From the IMG/VR virus record IMGVR_UViG_3300047483_000550, positions 1-55,453 of that record: a stretch of DNA of 55,453 bases. One strand, written 5' to 3'. The notes under the pieces were generated by a model. It was not told the origin of the DNA. It did no database searches and saw nothing but the letters and a program-made list of their open reading frames with translations. Positions 1-10,174 of the stretch are shown here, piece by piece. Positions within the stretch are counted from its first letter, which is position 1. Each line of letters begins with the position of its first letter. Both the position numbers and the translations under genes were made by a program. Source of the DNA: a virus.

Positions 1-413
1 TCCCTGAAATCCCTACCCAATTAAAAGAGGTCTATAAAACTGTTTGGGAAATGTCACAAAAAAGAATTTTACAAATGGCGGCAAATAGAAGTATTTTTAT
101 TGATCAATCACAGTCGTTGAATTTATTCATAGCTGACGCAACTAAGGCAAAATTATTAGCCGCACATTTATTTGGTTGGAAGTTAGGTTTAAAAACGGGT
201 ATGTATTATTTAAGAACGAGAGCAGCTGTTGACGCGTTGAAAGGGTTAGGTGTTGACACATCATCAACTAAACCTATCGAAATTACATCTTCAGTTAATA
301 ATGTAGAAGTACCTACAAATAATACTTTAATAAGTGAACAAACTCCAGAATTGGTGATGACATCTGATAGACCGACAGATTCACCATTCGAATGTGAGGG
401 TTGTGGTTCATAA
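1..413 (+). CDS. nrdA: Ribonucleoside-diphosphate reductase class I large subunit, C-terminal part
   Basis: The 5' end lies outside the window; the reading frame is open from base 3. Class I ribonucleotide reductase alpha subunits reduce ribonucleotides to deoxyribonucleotides. The visible part has family hallmarks: an FIDQSQSLN segment, [19 protein letters not shown] near the end of the barrel, then a flexible tail ending in ECEGCGS. The terminal CxxC is the expected redox-active pair that re-reduces the active-site disulfide. An internal ATG at base 51 is not the true start, because the homology continues upstream ([19 protein letters not shown]). Thioredoxin and glutaredoxin genes at 42597 and 42902 could supply electrons. 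It is followed by a hairpin and a Rho-independent terminator, so it closes its transcription unit. Confidence 0.93.
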   Translation, partial: PEIPTQLKEVYKTVWEMSQKRILQMAANRSIFIDQSQSLNLFIADATKAKLLAAHLFGWKLGLKTGMYYLRTRAAVDALKGLGVDTSSTKPIEITSSVNNVEVPTNNTLISEQTPELVMTSDRPTDSPFECEGCGS

Positions 414-420
414 AAATAAT

Positions 421-470
421 GGAAGATCTCCTAAAAGTACATCCCTATGATAGTGGTACTTTTAGATTCC
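421..470 (+). other. Long hairpin downstream of nrdA
   Basis: A perfect 10-bp inverted repeat, CTAAAAGTAC at 431-440 and GTACTTTTAG at 456-465, encloses a 15-nt loop. GGAA at 421-424 and TTCC at 467-470 could extend the stem across a few mismatches. It lies between the nrdA stop codon and the terminator at 512, so it would form in the 3' untranslated part of the nrdA message. The role is unknown; RNA stabilisation, processing or a small RNA are all possible. Confidence 0.5.
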
Positions 471-511
471 AGGTCTCGAGAATAAAGGAGGTGAATATCA
501 AGACACTAATT

Positions 512-538
512 AATCCTGACTTTGGTCGGGATTTTTTA
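512..538 (+). terminator. Rho-independent terminator after nrdA
   Basis: AATCCTGAC at 512-520 pairs with GTCGGGATT at 525-533 (one G-T wobble) around a TTTG loop and runs into a T-rich tail. It separates nrdA from the late structural block. Confidence 0.8.
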
Positions 539-563
539 TTTATTACCATTTTATAATAGTTTA

Positions 564-571
564 TATTTATA
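564..571 (+). promoter_or_regulatory. TATTTATA motif, putative late promoter, before gp25-like gene
   Basis: Exact TATTTATA, 4 nt upstream of the ATG at 576 and just downstream of the nrdA terminator. The context ATATTTATAGAGT closely matches the site at 54464. Assignment as a promoter is inferred from its recurrence. Confidence 0.6.
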
Positions 572-575
572 GAGT

Positions 576-1025
576 ATGACAACATATGGTATAGATTTTC
601 CATTTAGAGATAGTTTAAAAGGTGACTACCTTAGTTTAACTGAAACACCTGAAAGAGAAGTTAGGGCTAATTTGATACATCTTTTATTAACAAAAAAAGG
701 AAGTAGATATTTTTTACCCGATTTCGGTACCAGAATATATGAGTATATTTTTGACCAAAACGATATGGTGACCTTTAGTTTAATTGAGGACGAGATAAGA
801 GAAGGTGTGAAAAAATACATACCAAATTTAGAAATTAATTCTATAGATATTGTCTCAGCAGAAGAGGACCCGAATCAAGATGTAACAATAAGTCAAATGG
901 AAGATGAGAGATTATTTAGGGTCTCCGACTACTCAACTAAACCATATACTGCTAAAGTAAGAATAAATTATACGGTAAATAACGGAGCCTTTTCATCATC
1001 CGATTTTGTAATTATAAACATATAA
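576..1025 (+). CDS. 25: Baseplate wedge protein, GPW/gp25 family
   Basis: This 149-residue protein belongs to the gp25-like family, which forms part of the baseplate wedge next to the sheath initiation site in contractile-tailed phages. The length is close to T4 gp25 (132 aa). The family core is visible around residues 35-60: a helix with LIHLLLTKKGSRYFLPDFG, then TRIYEYIFD, followed by the I-x-D-E-I-x-x-x-V helix and a beta-rich C-terminus. It is the first gene after the nrdA terminator and sits one base from the gp6-like gene, a pairing common in T4-like baseplate clusters. There is no Shine-Dalgarno sequence; a TATTTATA motif lies 4 nt from the start. Confidence 0.88.
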   Translation: MTTYGIDFPFRDSLKGDYLSLTETPEREVRANLIHLLLTKKGSRYFLPDFGTRIYEYIFDQNDMVTFSLIEDEIREGVKKYIPNLEINSIDIVSAEEDPNQDVTISQMEDERLFRVSDYSTKPYTAKVRINYTVNNGAFSSSDFVIINI

Positions 1026-1026
1026 T

Positions 1027-2859
1027 ATGAGTAAGAAAATATCATACGCAACCAGAGATTTTGCGGGATTAAGAAACGAATTAGTTAACTTAACTAAGGA
1101 TTATTATCCTGATTTGGTTAAAAATTTTAACGACGCATCAATCTATTCAGTCTTATTAGATATTAATGCTGCGGTTGCTGATAACTTACACTTTCATATC
1201 GATAGAGTTTGGCAAGAGACTATGTTGGATTTTGCACAACAAAGACAATCATTATTTCATATTGCAAAAACTTACGGTATTAGATTACCAGGAGTTAGAC
1301 CGTCAGTAGCACTATGTGACTTCTCAATAAATGTACCTGTTAGTGGTGATAAAGAGGATTTACGTTATTTAGGTATATTAAAAGCAGGTGCACAAGTTTC
1401 TGGCGGAGGTCAAGTATTTGAAACGATTGAAGATATTGATTTCTCATTACCGTACAATAGTAAAGGTGAGACGAATAGGTTAAAAATACCGAATTTTGAT
1501 AGTAACAATAGATTGTTATCCTATACCATAACTAAAAGAGAGGCGGTGGTTAACGGAACAACTAAAATTTTCAGAAGAGTAATAAATCAAGTGGATCAAA
1601 AACCATTTTTAAAACTTTACCTACCCGAACAAAACGTTTTAGGTGTGACAAGTATAATACATAAAGATGGTACAACGTTTGCCGGTAACCCAACAAGTAA
1701 CGAATTTGCGTCGTCAACTAATAAGTGGTACGAAGTTAAATCTTTAATTGAAGATAAAGTGTTTATACCCGACCCAACAGGTGAACAAGATAGACCTAAT
1801 TTTAAATCGGGAACCTATTTAAATGTTAATAATAAATTTGTTACAGAATATACACCTGAGAGTTATTTTTCAATCACATTCGGTTCGGGAACGGTTAATC
1901 CTTTGGATAATTTAGATAACTATATGAGTGGTGATATGAAAGTAAACCTTGCTAGTTATTTAAATAATATGTCATTGGGTGCGATACCAAAAACAAATAC
2001 CACATTATTTGTCAAATATCGTGTTGGTGGTGGTAAAGATTCGAATTTAGGTGTAAACGTCATTCAAACAGTCGATGATGTGGAATTTAATGTAACAGGA
2101 CCCAATTCAACCACAAATACACAAGTAGTGAACTCATTAAGAGTCACTAATATTACACCGGCAGTTGGCGGGGCAGACCAACCAACAATAGAAGAAATAC
2201 GTAATATGGTTTCTTATAATTTTTCGGCACAAAATAGAGCAGTTACGTTAAATGACTATAAAACGTTGATTGAAACTATGCCATCAACGTATGGTGCACC
2301 TGCGAAAGTTAACGTGATGGAAGAAGATAATAAGATTCGTATTAAATTATTGTCATATGATGAAAGTGGTAATTTAACCGACGTCGTGTCTAACACATTG
2401 AAAAATAACATATTAAATTATCTTTCAGAATATAGAATGATTAATGATTATATCGACGTCGTTACTGGTGAGGTTATTGATTTAGGATTGGAAATTGATT
2501 TGACAATCAATAAAAATGAAAGTCAAACAGATATCATCAAGACGGTGATTGAAGATGTGGTTAACTTCTTTGCAATTGAGAAGAGAAAAATGGGTGACCC
2601 GTTATTTGTGGGTGCGTTAAATAAAATAATTGGCACTGTTTCTGGTGTCGAGAATGTTATTGATATTAGAGTTTTCAATAAAACAGGTAGTGGTTATTCA
2701 TCTGCTGAAGTCTCACAAACTTATATCGATAATACCACGAAACAAATAAGACAGTCTGAAAGTGTAGTATTTATGAAATCCAATCAAATATTTCAAATTA
2801 GATACCCAAATAAAGACATTAAAATAAGAGTTAAAACTTTAGGCGGTAGTACTTTTTAA
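1027..2859 (+). CDS. 6: Baseplate wedge protein, gp6-like (baseplate J family)
   Basis: This 610-residue protein is recognisable as a gp6/baseplate J-type protein, the ring-forming component of the baseplate inner wedge. T4 gp6 is 660 aa. The N-terminus (residues 5-90) has the typical RDFAGLRNELVNLTK and NDASIYSVLLDINAAVADN helices. The middle carries the beta-rich J region, and around residue 395 is the conserved stretch IRNMVSYNFSAQNRAVTLND followed by YKTLIETMPSTYGAPAKV, typical of J proteins. It starts one base after the gp25-like stop, so the two are probably co-translated. A weak hairpin and T-run follow the stop. Confidence 0.88.
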   Translation: MSKKISYATRDFAGLRNELVNLTKDYYPDLVKNFNDASIYSVLLDINAAVADNLHFHIDRVWQETMLDFAQQRQSLFHIAKTYGIRLPGVRPSVALCDFSINVPVSGDKEDLRYLGILKAGAQVSGGGQVFETIEDIDFSLPYNSKGETNRLKIPNFDSNNRLLSYTITKREAVVNGTTKIFRRVINQVDQKPFLKLYLPEQNVLGVTSIIHKDGTTFAGNPTSNEFASSTNKWYEVKSLIEDKVFIPDPTGEQDRPNFKSGTYLNVNNKFVTEYTPESYFSITFGSGTVNPLDNLDNYMSGDMKVNLASYLNNMSLGAIPKTNTTLFVKYRVGGGKDSNLGVNVIQTVDDVEFNVTGPNSTTNTQVVNSLRVTNITPAVGGADQPTIEEIRNMVSYNFSAQNRAVTLNDYKTLIETMPSTYGAPAKVNVMEEDNKIRIKLLSYDESGNLTDVVSNTLKNNILNYLSEYRMINDYIDVVTGEVIDLGLEIDLTINKNESQTDIIKTVIEDVVNFFAIEKRKMGDPLFVGALNKIIGTVSGVENVIDIRVFNKTGSGYSSAEVSQTYIDNTTKQIRQSESVVFMKSNQIFQIRYPNKDIKIRVKTLGGSTF

Positions 2860-2863
2860 CCCT

Positions 2864-2882
2864 ACATTTTAAAATGTTTTTT
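2864..2882 (+). terminator. Weak AT-rich terminator candidate
   Basis: ACATT-TTAA-AATGT followed by six T residues directly after the gp6-like stop codon. The stem is only five base pairs and AT-rich, so termination would be leaky. Confidence 0.3.
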
Positions 2883-2912
2883 AGTTATAATAATAGAAAA
2901 TCGCTTAGTTTC

Positions 2913-2920
2913 TATTTATT
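2913..2920 (+). promoter_or_regulatory. TATTTATT motif, putative late promoter
   Basis: One mismatch to TATTTATA, 6 nt upstream of the ATG at 2927, in the 67-nt gap after the gp6-like gene. Confidence 0.45.
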
Positions 2921-2926
2921 ATAAGA

Positions 2927-5900
2927 ATGATTCAAAAACACAGAATTTCAACAAATATTGGTAAAGACCAAAAGATTACGGTAGAATTGAAACAAGATTT
3001 CGATGTATTGGAAATTTTGTCTTTAAAGTTTTCACAACAAGACATATATACGTCGATGTGTTCTGATTATGGAGTTGTTTGTGGTAGAATTACTGCTAAC
3101 GACGGTTTCGGTATCCCAAACGTAAGAGTTTCGATATTCGTTAAACAAAAAGATAGTGACGTAGATGACCCGGTTATTTCTAAATTGTATCCATATACGG
3201 ACACAACTATGAGAAATGATGATAACATTCGTTATAATTTATTACCAAAAAGACAACAACACGGTGGACATACCCCCGTTGGTACTTTTCCTGACCAATC
3301 TGACATTTTAACAAGAGAAGAAGTATTAGAGGTCTATGAGAGTTATTATAGATTTACGGTTAAAACAAATGAGTCTGGTGACTTTATGATTTGGGGAGTA
3401 CCTACTGGTGAACAAACATTACACGTAGATATTGATTTATCAGATATAGGTTGTTTTTCATTAAGACCATACGACTTTATTAAAAAAGGTAGGGGTGCTG
3501 ATGATTTTGATAGATATTATAAATTTAAATCAAGTACGGATATTGATGGTTTACCACAAATAATATCATACGATAAGACCATTCAAGTTTACCCATTTTG
3601 GGGTAATGAGGAAATGTGTGAAATTGGAATTACAAGAAGTGATTTTGATATGTCGGAAACAGGTATCAAAATTGAACCGATATCTTTAATATTAGCCTCA
3701 TCAATTACTGACGATGACGAAGACGCGATAAAAAGAACGGGTGTTATTAGAAGAAAAAGTGGTTATAAATGTAATTTACAAACAACTACTGGTAAAATTG
3801 AATGTGTTAGACAAACAGGTAGAAAAGTATATGGTTCGGACGGTGTAACTCTTTATCCTGAATTACAATACTACAATATTACAGAAACAATTGACGAGAA
3901 CGGTACCTCAATGATTGTACTACCGATGAATTTGGAATATGTTTACACTAATCAATTTGGTGAACAAGAATTAACAAACGACCACAATAAAGGTATACCA
4001 ACAACGGCAATTGCCAGATTTAGATTTAGTTTAGATGCTGATAATGTAAAAACAGGAACAGCGAAATACTTAGTCCCACAAATCAGAGAATTTAATGATG
4101 ATTTAATTAATGGAGGTAATTATTATGGTGAATATGAGGAATCATTTTTAACCACCTACCAATTTTCAAATGTGTTTGAAGACTATTTAAAAATTGCACC
4201 TCAAAGTGGGATGACATTCCAAGCAATGGGTAATAGCGGTACAAATCAAAATACACCAACTGCGATTGCTTGGAGAAAACACAAATTAGATTTAATGTTG
4301 GGTACTAACAATAATGGTATACCTGAAGATGTTTTCTATAAATTTATTTTTGGTAAAGTTTATACCCCCTCATCATTTCAAGGTTCACACTATGAAGTAT
4401 CTGCGGTCGAAAGTTTTTTAGGGTTATCAAGAAGAGACGCGTTCTTGGGTATAAAAGAAATTAGACCAAATGCCGAAGATGACTGTACTGGTAATGCTAA
4501 TTATATACCAACAAATTTCGCATTTAGAAATAGAATTAAATTTGGGTTAATCTTATCTGAAATTATCACATTTATTCAATATATATTTGCGGTCGTTTCT
4601 TTATTTGTTTATGAATCGGTTGGATCGGCATTGTGGTTTGCGGGTAGGTCACTAAGACAAATTGATTTACCATTTGTTGGACACGCATTAGCCGATTTTG
4701 GTAGAGATTCGTTATCGAGACCCGGATTACGTATGATGGAAGCGGGCCAAATGATTTTACCATTAACAACATATCCCGATTGTGAAGAATGTACAACAGA
4801 TCCCGATACTGGTACACCCGTTGTTAGTAATTCGTTTAACGTCGAACAGGGGTGTGCAAAATATGACAAATTTTATGATGAACCGAATAACACACATACC
4901 TACATTTGGATAAGTGGAGGTACGGGGTACGGTTCACCACTAACACCATCAAATTATGCTGGTGGTCAAGATTTAGACATACTTAAAGATTGGGGTGCAA
5001 ATTATCGACCTAATTTTAAAAAGGGTAAACCATACTATACAGGTTCACCATATACAGAATCACTTACATCTCCAGGTCCACAATGGACATTAGCGTCTTC
5101 AGTTGGTGGTGATTTAGATACACTAAGATTACCTGAAAGATGTAGAATTGATGGTGGTGATTTGTTAACCTTTAACAAAAAAACAAAATCAGGTTTATCA
5201 GAAATAAGAGATGGTGTTGTTATTATTGTTCCTGTTATTGATGGGAAAAATCGTAATTGGACAATTTTAAAAGAATGGTATAGAAGAAAAAGGGTAGGAA
5301 TTAATTTTTGTGGAGGAGTAACAAATTATTCGTTTATCGACAATTGGTTACACGGAATGCTTTATTTCTTTAAGTTTGATAAAAAAATAAAATGGGATAA
5401 CAGAACAATTCGTGATTTAAGTCAAAGAGGTTCTAAATTCCCAAGAGAATTAGTTTTCTTTAATGTATTGGATGAAACGTTTTATTATAGAACGACACCA
5501 TATAATCCTGATGCGGGTTTTTTAGGACAAGTATATAGGAATAACGACAATACAGTAAAGTATAAAGAAATTTTACACCCTACTACGTTTTATGATGTTG
5601 GAGTAAGAGATGAGTTTTTATATGAAATTTGTCAAGACCCAAGAATCGACCCAACTTGTTCGGTGATACGAGATATTACGGCAACGTCATATCAAGATCC
5701 GGCAAATATTGTTGAACACGCAATTAATTATAGAATGGATACCGCTAACGGTAATTTCGATGTGGGCGATTTCTTCACTGGAGAAGGTTTAGGTGATAAT
5801 ATCGGAATTATCGATGGGGACATAACACAATTAATGTCAATAAATTGTGAGGTAGGTATAGAGGCATTTGATTTAGATAGTCCACAATATTTTCTTTATA

Positions 5901-6682
5901 ATGGTGAATTAATGGATCCAGAAGACCCATATTTTGCAACATATTTTAAGGACATCAATGGAAATTATGGTGCAACACCTATTGATTTAAAATTAGATAT
6001 TAATGGTGCATTTATAAGACAATGTTTGAATTTCAGGTTGGGTGATTATTCACAAAAAGTTCCATTCTTTTTATGGGACAAAGGTGGAGAAGGTTTTGGT
6101 CCATATAATTCAAATGATGATAATCAACGTTGGGATAGAAAAGAAATTGCATCGATGAAATTACAAAGATTATTTTCTATTGGTGATAAGTCAAGTACCA
6201 CAACCAACTACGTTATGAAAGATGGTGAAGAAGAGTATTTGTTAAAACCAATTACAATTAATCATAATACATTTTCATTTACGGGTAACACGACAAATGC
6301 GTTAGAAAGATTTGAAGTTGTTAGTTTAAGTGCTCCGACCAACACAATTGAAGGTTTATTCGATTCTAATGTGGCTACGGGTTATGTTGAGGGTGATTTA
6401 TGGTTACACGTACAATCAGGAACAACTAAAGACCCACTAAGTGGGACAACATATGTGGTTTTGTGGAACGGAACAAAACAAGTATGGACCGCACAAAGTG
6501 ATAGTTACGTAAAAGATTACCGAGAATCTTTCATATTCCAAACAAAATTAAATTATATGGGGAATAAACAAGTTTTATCAACACCATTTTTATTTTACTT
6601 CGGATTAAGACCTCAAAATTCCGCGGTAGACTTATTAATAAAATATTACGGACCAAAAGGGGCGTTTAAATCATCTGAATAA
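2927..6682 (+). CDS. Very large baseplate/tail structural protein with regulatory-like beta-sandwich and hydrophobic segment
   Basis: I do not recognise this 1251-residue protein by family. Its place after gp25 and gp6 corresponds to T4 gene 7, a large wedge protein, but no sequence similarity to gp7 is claimed. Residues about 45-175 resemble a carboxypeptidase-regulatory-like (Ig-type) fold: VCGRITANDGFGIPNVRVSIF, then YRFTVKTNESGDFMIWGVP and a hydrophobic strand. Residues about 537-575 form an unusually long hydrophobic stretch (ILSEIITFIQYIFAVVSLFV) that would score as a membrane helix, followed by a Cys pair in YPDCEECTTD. The C-terminal half is rich in aromatic and Asp/Asn residues. The next gene overlaps its stop by TAATG. 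Confidence 0.65.
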   Translation: MIQKHRISTNIGKDQKITVELKQDFDVLEILSLKFSQQDIYTSMCSDYGVVCGRITANDGFGIPNVRVSIFVKQKDSDVDDPVISKLYPYTDTTMRNDDNIRYNLLPKRQQHGGHTPVGTFPDQSDILTREEVLEVYESYYRFTVKTNESGDFMIWGVPTGEQTLHVDIDLSDIGCFSLRPYDFIKKGRGADDFDRYYKFKSSTDIDGLPQIISYDKTIQVYPFWGNEEMCEIGITRSDFDMSETGIKIEPISLILASSITDDDEDAIKRTGVIRRKSGYKCNLQTTTGKIECVRQTGRKVYGSDGVTLYPELQYYNITETIDENGTSMIVLPMNLEYVYTNQFGEQELTNDHNKGIPTTAIARFRFSLDADNVKTGTAKYLVPQIREFNDDLINGGNYYGEYEESFLTTYQFSNVFEDYLKIAPQSGMTFQAMGNSGTNQNTPTAIAWRKHKLDLMLGTNNNGIPEDVFYKFIFGKVYTPSSFQGSHYEVSAVESFLGLSRRDAFLGIKEIRPNAEDDCTGNANYIPTNFAFRNRIKFGLILSEIITFIQYIFAVVSLFVYESVGSALWFAGRSLRQIDLPFVGHALADFGRDSLSRPGLRMMEAGQMILPLTTYPDCEECTTDPDTGTPVVSNSFNVEQGCAKYDKFYDEPNNTHTYIWISGGTGYGSPLTPSNYAGGQDLDILKDWGANYRPNFKKGKPYYTGSPYTESLTSPGPQWTLASSVGGDLDTLRLPERCRIDGGDLLTFNKKTKSGLSEIRDGVVIIVPVIDGKNRNWTILKEWYRRKRVGINFCGGVTNYSFIDNWLHGMLYFFKFDKKIKWDNRTIRDLSQRGSKFPRELVFFNVLDETFYYRTTPYNPDAGFLGQVYRNNDNTVKYKEILHPTTFYDVGVRDEFLYEICQDPRIDPTCSVIRDITATSYQDPANIVEHAINYRMDTANGNFDVGDFFTGEGLGDNIGIIDGDITQLMSINCEVGIEAFDLDSPQYFLYNGELMDPEDPYFATYFKDINGNYGATPIDLKLDINGAFIRQCLNFRLGDYSQKVPFFLWDKGGEGFGPYNSNDDNQRWDRKEIASMKLQRLFSIGDKSSTTTNYVMKDGEEEYLLKPITINHNTFSFTGNTTNALERFEVVSLSAPTNTIEGLFDSNVATGYVEGDLWLHVQSGTTKDPLSGTTYVVLWNGTKQVWTAQSDSYVKDYRESFIFQTKLNYMGNKQVLSTPFLFYFGLRPQNSAVDLLIKYYGPKGAFKSSE

Positions 6683-8454
6683 TGGAAAAAAAAGAAATAC
6701 TATTACCAAGTAAAAGGTACTTTAAGGCGAGAGAAGAAGATTTAACACTTAATGTAAAATTAGAGGGTGATAGTGTGTTAATGAGACAAGGTGAGAGAGA
6801 CATCCTTTTGGATTTACCAACTTTATTCGATGATGAAAGAAATGAAAGTAAACGTTATAAAATATTTGGTAAAATAAAAATGATTTTTAGAAATATGTAT
6901 TCGGGTACAACTGAGTATACACCACTATTAAAGAATTTTTATTTAACTGACGATGGCAATAGTACCAATAAAAAAGGTTTTGTTCCTTATAATGAATTTG
7001 CATTACTTAGAAATGACGTATTAAGAGAAGAAAACATTACAGTAACAGGTACCACATTAGGTACGTTCGTTCCACAAGTCCAACTTACAGGAGGACGTTA
7101 TACGGGTCACACATCTATCACACCAATCCAAGCACCATATAAAAATTGGAATCTTTATTTAACATATGTTAATGACCAAGATTCTACTTTTCCAATGAAA
7201 TATACGTTTTCAGGTGGAACAACATATTCATTTACGGCCGGTGACGGTATACCATTTAGGGTAGAAGATAATGGTAATTATTATACATTAACATCACCAA
7301 TTGAACACGGTATGAAATCTGGTGAATATATCATTTTATCGGGTGGTACATTAACAAATTCAGTTGCGGTTAGTGGTAGAACATTTTATATTGATAACGT
7401 AGGTAATGAAATATATAATTCAAAAAATTATGTTATAAACATTTTAAAAAGTGAATTTGAAACAAATTATAATCTAAGTGGTACAATATTTGCACTAGGT
7501 AAAAGGTGTTTAGATTTAAATAATATAACGGGTAGCACCTCATCTTATTATGTACATAAACATAAGACATTAACAACTGAAGAAGATTATATATTAGATA
7601 AAGTTGGTTTTGAATCACCAATTTGGGAAAATGAAAGAAAAATTTTATTTGAAAGTGCATTAAAAGAAAACGACGTGTTAGTTGAAAGAAATAGACCTGA
7701 ATCGGTTTTATTTGATTTTAAAAAGACATTTGTTTTATCGGGTATCACTAATAATTTAAAATACACACCCACTGAAGTTTATGCTACGATGATTTTGAGA
7801 AATGGGAATGGGTATTTTACATATCCACCAAAAGTCGGTTATAAATTTAATTTTCACAATGATTGGCTCGATAATCAATTTAGTGGTACCACCGCCATTG
7901 AAACATCTATTAGTACAACTACATTTAATTCAAATACATCATCGTATTCGGGAATAACATTTACTGGTGGAACAACATTACCATTAGGTACTGTATTAAC
8001 TGGTGCATTTGTTGAGTACAACGAAAAGGAATTAAAAGAAAGAATTGTTAGTGAGGCATTTCATAGATTTTCACATAGGGAAACTTTAGATGGTACAATA
8101 CCATTTTTTGACCACGGACAAGATATGAGTAATCCGGTTGGTTATTATTATCAACCACATCACAGAATTAAATTAAGGCAATTATCACCTTATTTAGAAA
8201 CGTCAAAATTAAAAAGAGAAGAATTAATAAATCTGCCTGAGAACACAATATTTGATAGTGAAAATAAGGTTTGGAAATGGAGAGATGTGTACGACCACGG
8301 TTTTGTTGATCAAGAAGGTAATGGAACTAAATTTCCATATATAAATGATATGCATTATGTGGCAACAGATATAAATTTTTATTTAAGAAACGAACAAGGA
8401 TATAACAATAAAACTGACGGATTAACCGGATTTAATAATCAAATTATTTGTTAA
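6682..8454 (+). CDS. Structural protein of the tail/baseplate block, unknown family
   Basis: A 590-residue protein of unknown family. Its ATG overlaps the preceding stop (TAATG) and its own stop overlaps the next ATG the same way, so it is translationally coupled within the baseplate operon. The N-terminus is charged ([18 protein letters not shown]), the middle is a Thr/Gly/Ser-rich beta region with repeated SGGTTYSF- and SGTT-like turns typical of phage appendage proteins, and the C-terminal third is again polar with several His and Trp residues. No catalytic motif is visible. Position suggests a virion component. Confidence 0.6.
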   Translation: MEKKEILLPSKRYFKAREEDLTLNVKLEGDSVLMRQGERDILLDLPTLFDDERNESKRYKIFGKIKMIFRNMYSGTTEYTPLLKNFYLTDDGNSTNKKGFVPYNEFALLRNDVLREENITVTGTTLGTFVPQVQLTGGRYTGHTSITPIQAPYKNWNLYLTYVNDQDSTFPMKYTFSGGTTYSFTAGDGIPFRVEDNGNYYTLTSPIEHGMKSGEYIILSGGTLTNSVAVSGRTFYIDNVGNEIYNSKNYVINILKSEFETNYNLSGTIFALGKRCLDLNNITGSTSSYYVHKHKTLTTEEDYILDKVGFESPIWENERKILFESALKENDVLVERNRPESVLFDFKKTFVLSGITNNLKYTPTEVYATMILRNGNGYFTYPPKVGYKFNFHNDWLDNQFSGTTAIETSISTTTFNSNTSSYSGITFTGGTTLPLGTVLTGAFVEYNEKELKERIVSEAFHRFSHRETLDGTIPFFDHGQDMSNPVGYYYQPHHRIKLRQLSPYLETSKLKREELINLPENTIFDSENKVWKWRDVYDHGFVDQEGNGTKFPYINDMHYVATDINFYLRNEQGYNNKTDGLTGFNNQIIC

Positions 8455-10163
8455 TGAAAATATTAACTAACACAAACGATTTAAATATCGTACTCAATAC
8501 TGAACAAGATTTTAAAACTGACTTAGGTTGGCAAGAAAATCTTGCACAATTTGAAGATGAGATATTAAAGGATATAATTAATCCGGCACAGAATTATGAA
8601 ACGGTTAGATATATTCATAAACCATATACGTCAGCATTAGGTATTGAACAAACGGATATATGGTATCAATTTTATTTCTCAAGTGGTTCAACATATGTTC
8701 AAGAATATGAGGCGGTCGGTATAACCACAACGGAAAATGAATTTATGTTGAGACAATCAACAGAAAGTTTTTTTAGGTTAGAATTTTATAAAACACCGTC
8801 TATTATTTCGGGAACAACATTAATTTGTGAACCACCAACAAGACAAAATAGGAGAATGGTTTTTTCAAAAAATCTTTCATTACCATTAGGTGAAAAATAT
8901 TTTTACAAAGGCAATACATTTGGTTATTATATACATTTACCTGTCTTTATGGGTTCAAATTATAGGAATAAGGAGAATATGTATTTGTTTTGGTTTGACG
9001 ACGAAACCGCATTAGAGGAGACCGATTTGTGGGGAGTACCAACTTTAGATAGGTACACGTTCAATAACACAGGAACGACCCAAACACAATTTTTATTTTT
9101 AGATACACAAAAAAATACCAATAATGTTGTTTTACCAACTGGTACCACAATATTGTACGGTATGACGGGTCAAACTTTTGATATACCAAAAGTCAATATA
9201 ACCTATGAAAGAAATGTGGTTGAAGGGATGAATACGTTCTTTATGACTGCTAGATTCTTTAATGCTAAAGACGGATCAATATTAAATTTTAATAATAACA
9301 TTTTTAGTACATCACATAAAGTTGTTGAACAAGATGATATGTATTTCCAAGTCGATTTCAATAATTTTAAAAGAGAGTATCAAATTTACACATATAGTGG
9401 TGGTACTAAAGGAAATAGAATTGGTGATGGAATAAGTGATACTATAAAATTTTACGAATTTGGTGGGGGAACATTAATTGAAACACCACCGACACCAACA
9501 CCTACACCTACACCTACATTAGGGGGACCAACTGCAACACCTACACCAATACCACCAACAAGAACACCCACCCCAACACCTACAGGTTTACCTGAATCGA
9601 CATCGACACCCACACCAAGCCCAACACCCACATCAACACCAACGGTAACACCAACAGGTGGACCAACATTTACACCAACCCCAACACCAACTGCGACGGT
9701 TGGTGGAACATCCATTACACCTACACCTACTGCGACAAGTACTCCAACACCAACACCCACGGCAACTGCTGGCGGTACTTCTTTAACACCCACACCCACA
9801 CCGACGGCAACACCAACGGTTACACCAACTACAGCGCCACCAGCATTATATGCGTATTATAGAAGTTCAGGATTATCGTCTACGAGTGATTTCTGTACAA
9901 ATCAAGTAGGTTATGTAACAAGTGGGGAATGGTGGAGTCAGGGAAATACATTTGCAAATGCTATTATTGGAACGAGGATTTATGCGGATGCTAGTTATGG
10001 AACATTTTATGGTAATAATCAATACTATGCGGTAACACAAGACTCACAATTTAATACATTAACAGGTGGACAATTCTCGGTAATTCAAGTTGATAACGAT
10101 GGATATATAATATCGAATTTATCATATAATTGTGATGGTGGAGGAACTGGCGGTATAAATTAA
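8454..10163 (+). CDS. Tail/baseplate protein with Thr-Pro stalk and Cys-containing C-terminal domain
   Basis: The ATG at 8454 is preferred over an upstream TTG at 8448, because it gives the TAATG coupling seen between its neighbours; the product is 569 aa. Residues 1-340 are a beta-rich domain sharing the style of the previous protein. Residues about 342-463 are a Thr-Pro stalk (TPTPTPT units broken by GG, IPP and TGLPEST). Residues 464-569 form a small domain rich in Tyr/Ser/Gly with Cys near each end (DFCTNQVG and YNCDGGG). I infer a surface-exposed decoration or receptor-contact protein. No enzymatic motif is visible. Confidence 0.65.
   Translation: MKILTNTNDLNIVLNTEQDFKTDLGWQENLAQFEDEILKDIINPAQNYETVRYIHKPYTSALGIEQTDIWYQFYFSSGSTYVQEYEAVGITTTENEFMLRQSTESFFRLEFYKTPSIISGTTLICEPPTRQNRRMVFSKNLSLPLGEKYFYKGNTFGYYIHLPVFMGSNYRNKENMYLFWFDDETALEETDLWGVPTLDRYTFNNTGTTQTQFLFLDTQKNTNNVVLPTGTTILYGMTGQTFDIPKVNITYERNVVEGMNTFFMTARFFNAKDGSILNFNNNIFSTSHKVVEQDDMYFQVDFNNFKREYQIYTYSGGTKGNRIGDGISDTIKFYEFGGGTLIETPPTPTPTPTPTLGGPTATPTPIPPTRTPTPTPTGLPESTSTPTPSPTPTSTPTVTPTGGPTFTPTPTPTATVGGTSITPTPTATSTPTPTPTATAGGTSLTPTPTPTATPTVTPTTAPPALYAYYRSSGLSSTSDFCTNQVGYVTSGEWWSQGNTFANAIIGTRIYADASYGTFYGNNQYYAVTQDSQFNTLTGGQFSVIQVDNDGYIISNLSYNCDGGGTGGIN
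9481..9840 (+). repeat. Thr-Pro stalk-coding repeat
   Basis: Degenerate ACACCAAC-type repeats encode about 120 residues of Thr-Pro dipeptides interrupted by Gly-Gly, Ala and Val. This low-complexity strand also creates long open frames on the opposite strand that are artefacts. Confidence 0.9.
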
Positions 10164-10174
10164 TAAAAAATAAA

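Noticed and set aside
419-556. 45-codon open frame after nrdA beginning with ATG at 419
   Set aside because: It runs through the long hairpin and the Rho-independent terminator at 512-538; the protein has no recognisable character.
9452-9799. Minus-strand open frame rich in Val-Gly opposite the Thr-Pro repeat
   Set aside because: Shadow of the ACACCAAC repeat; same reason for those at 15017-15805 and 16036-16299.
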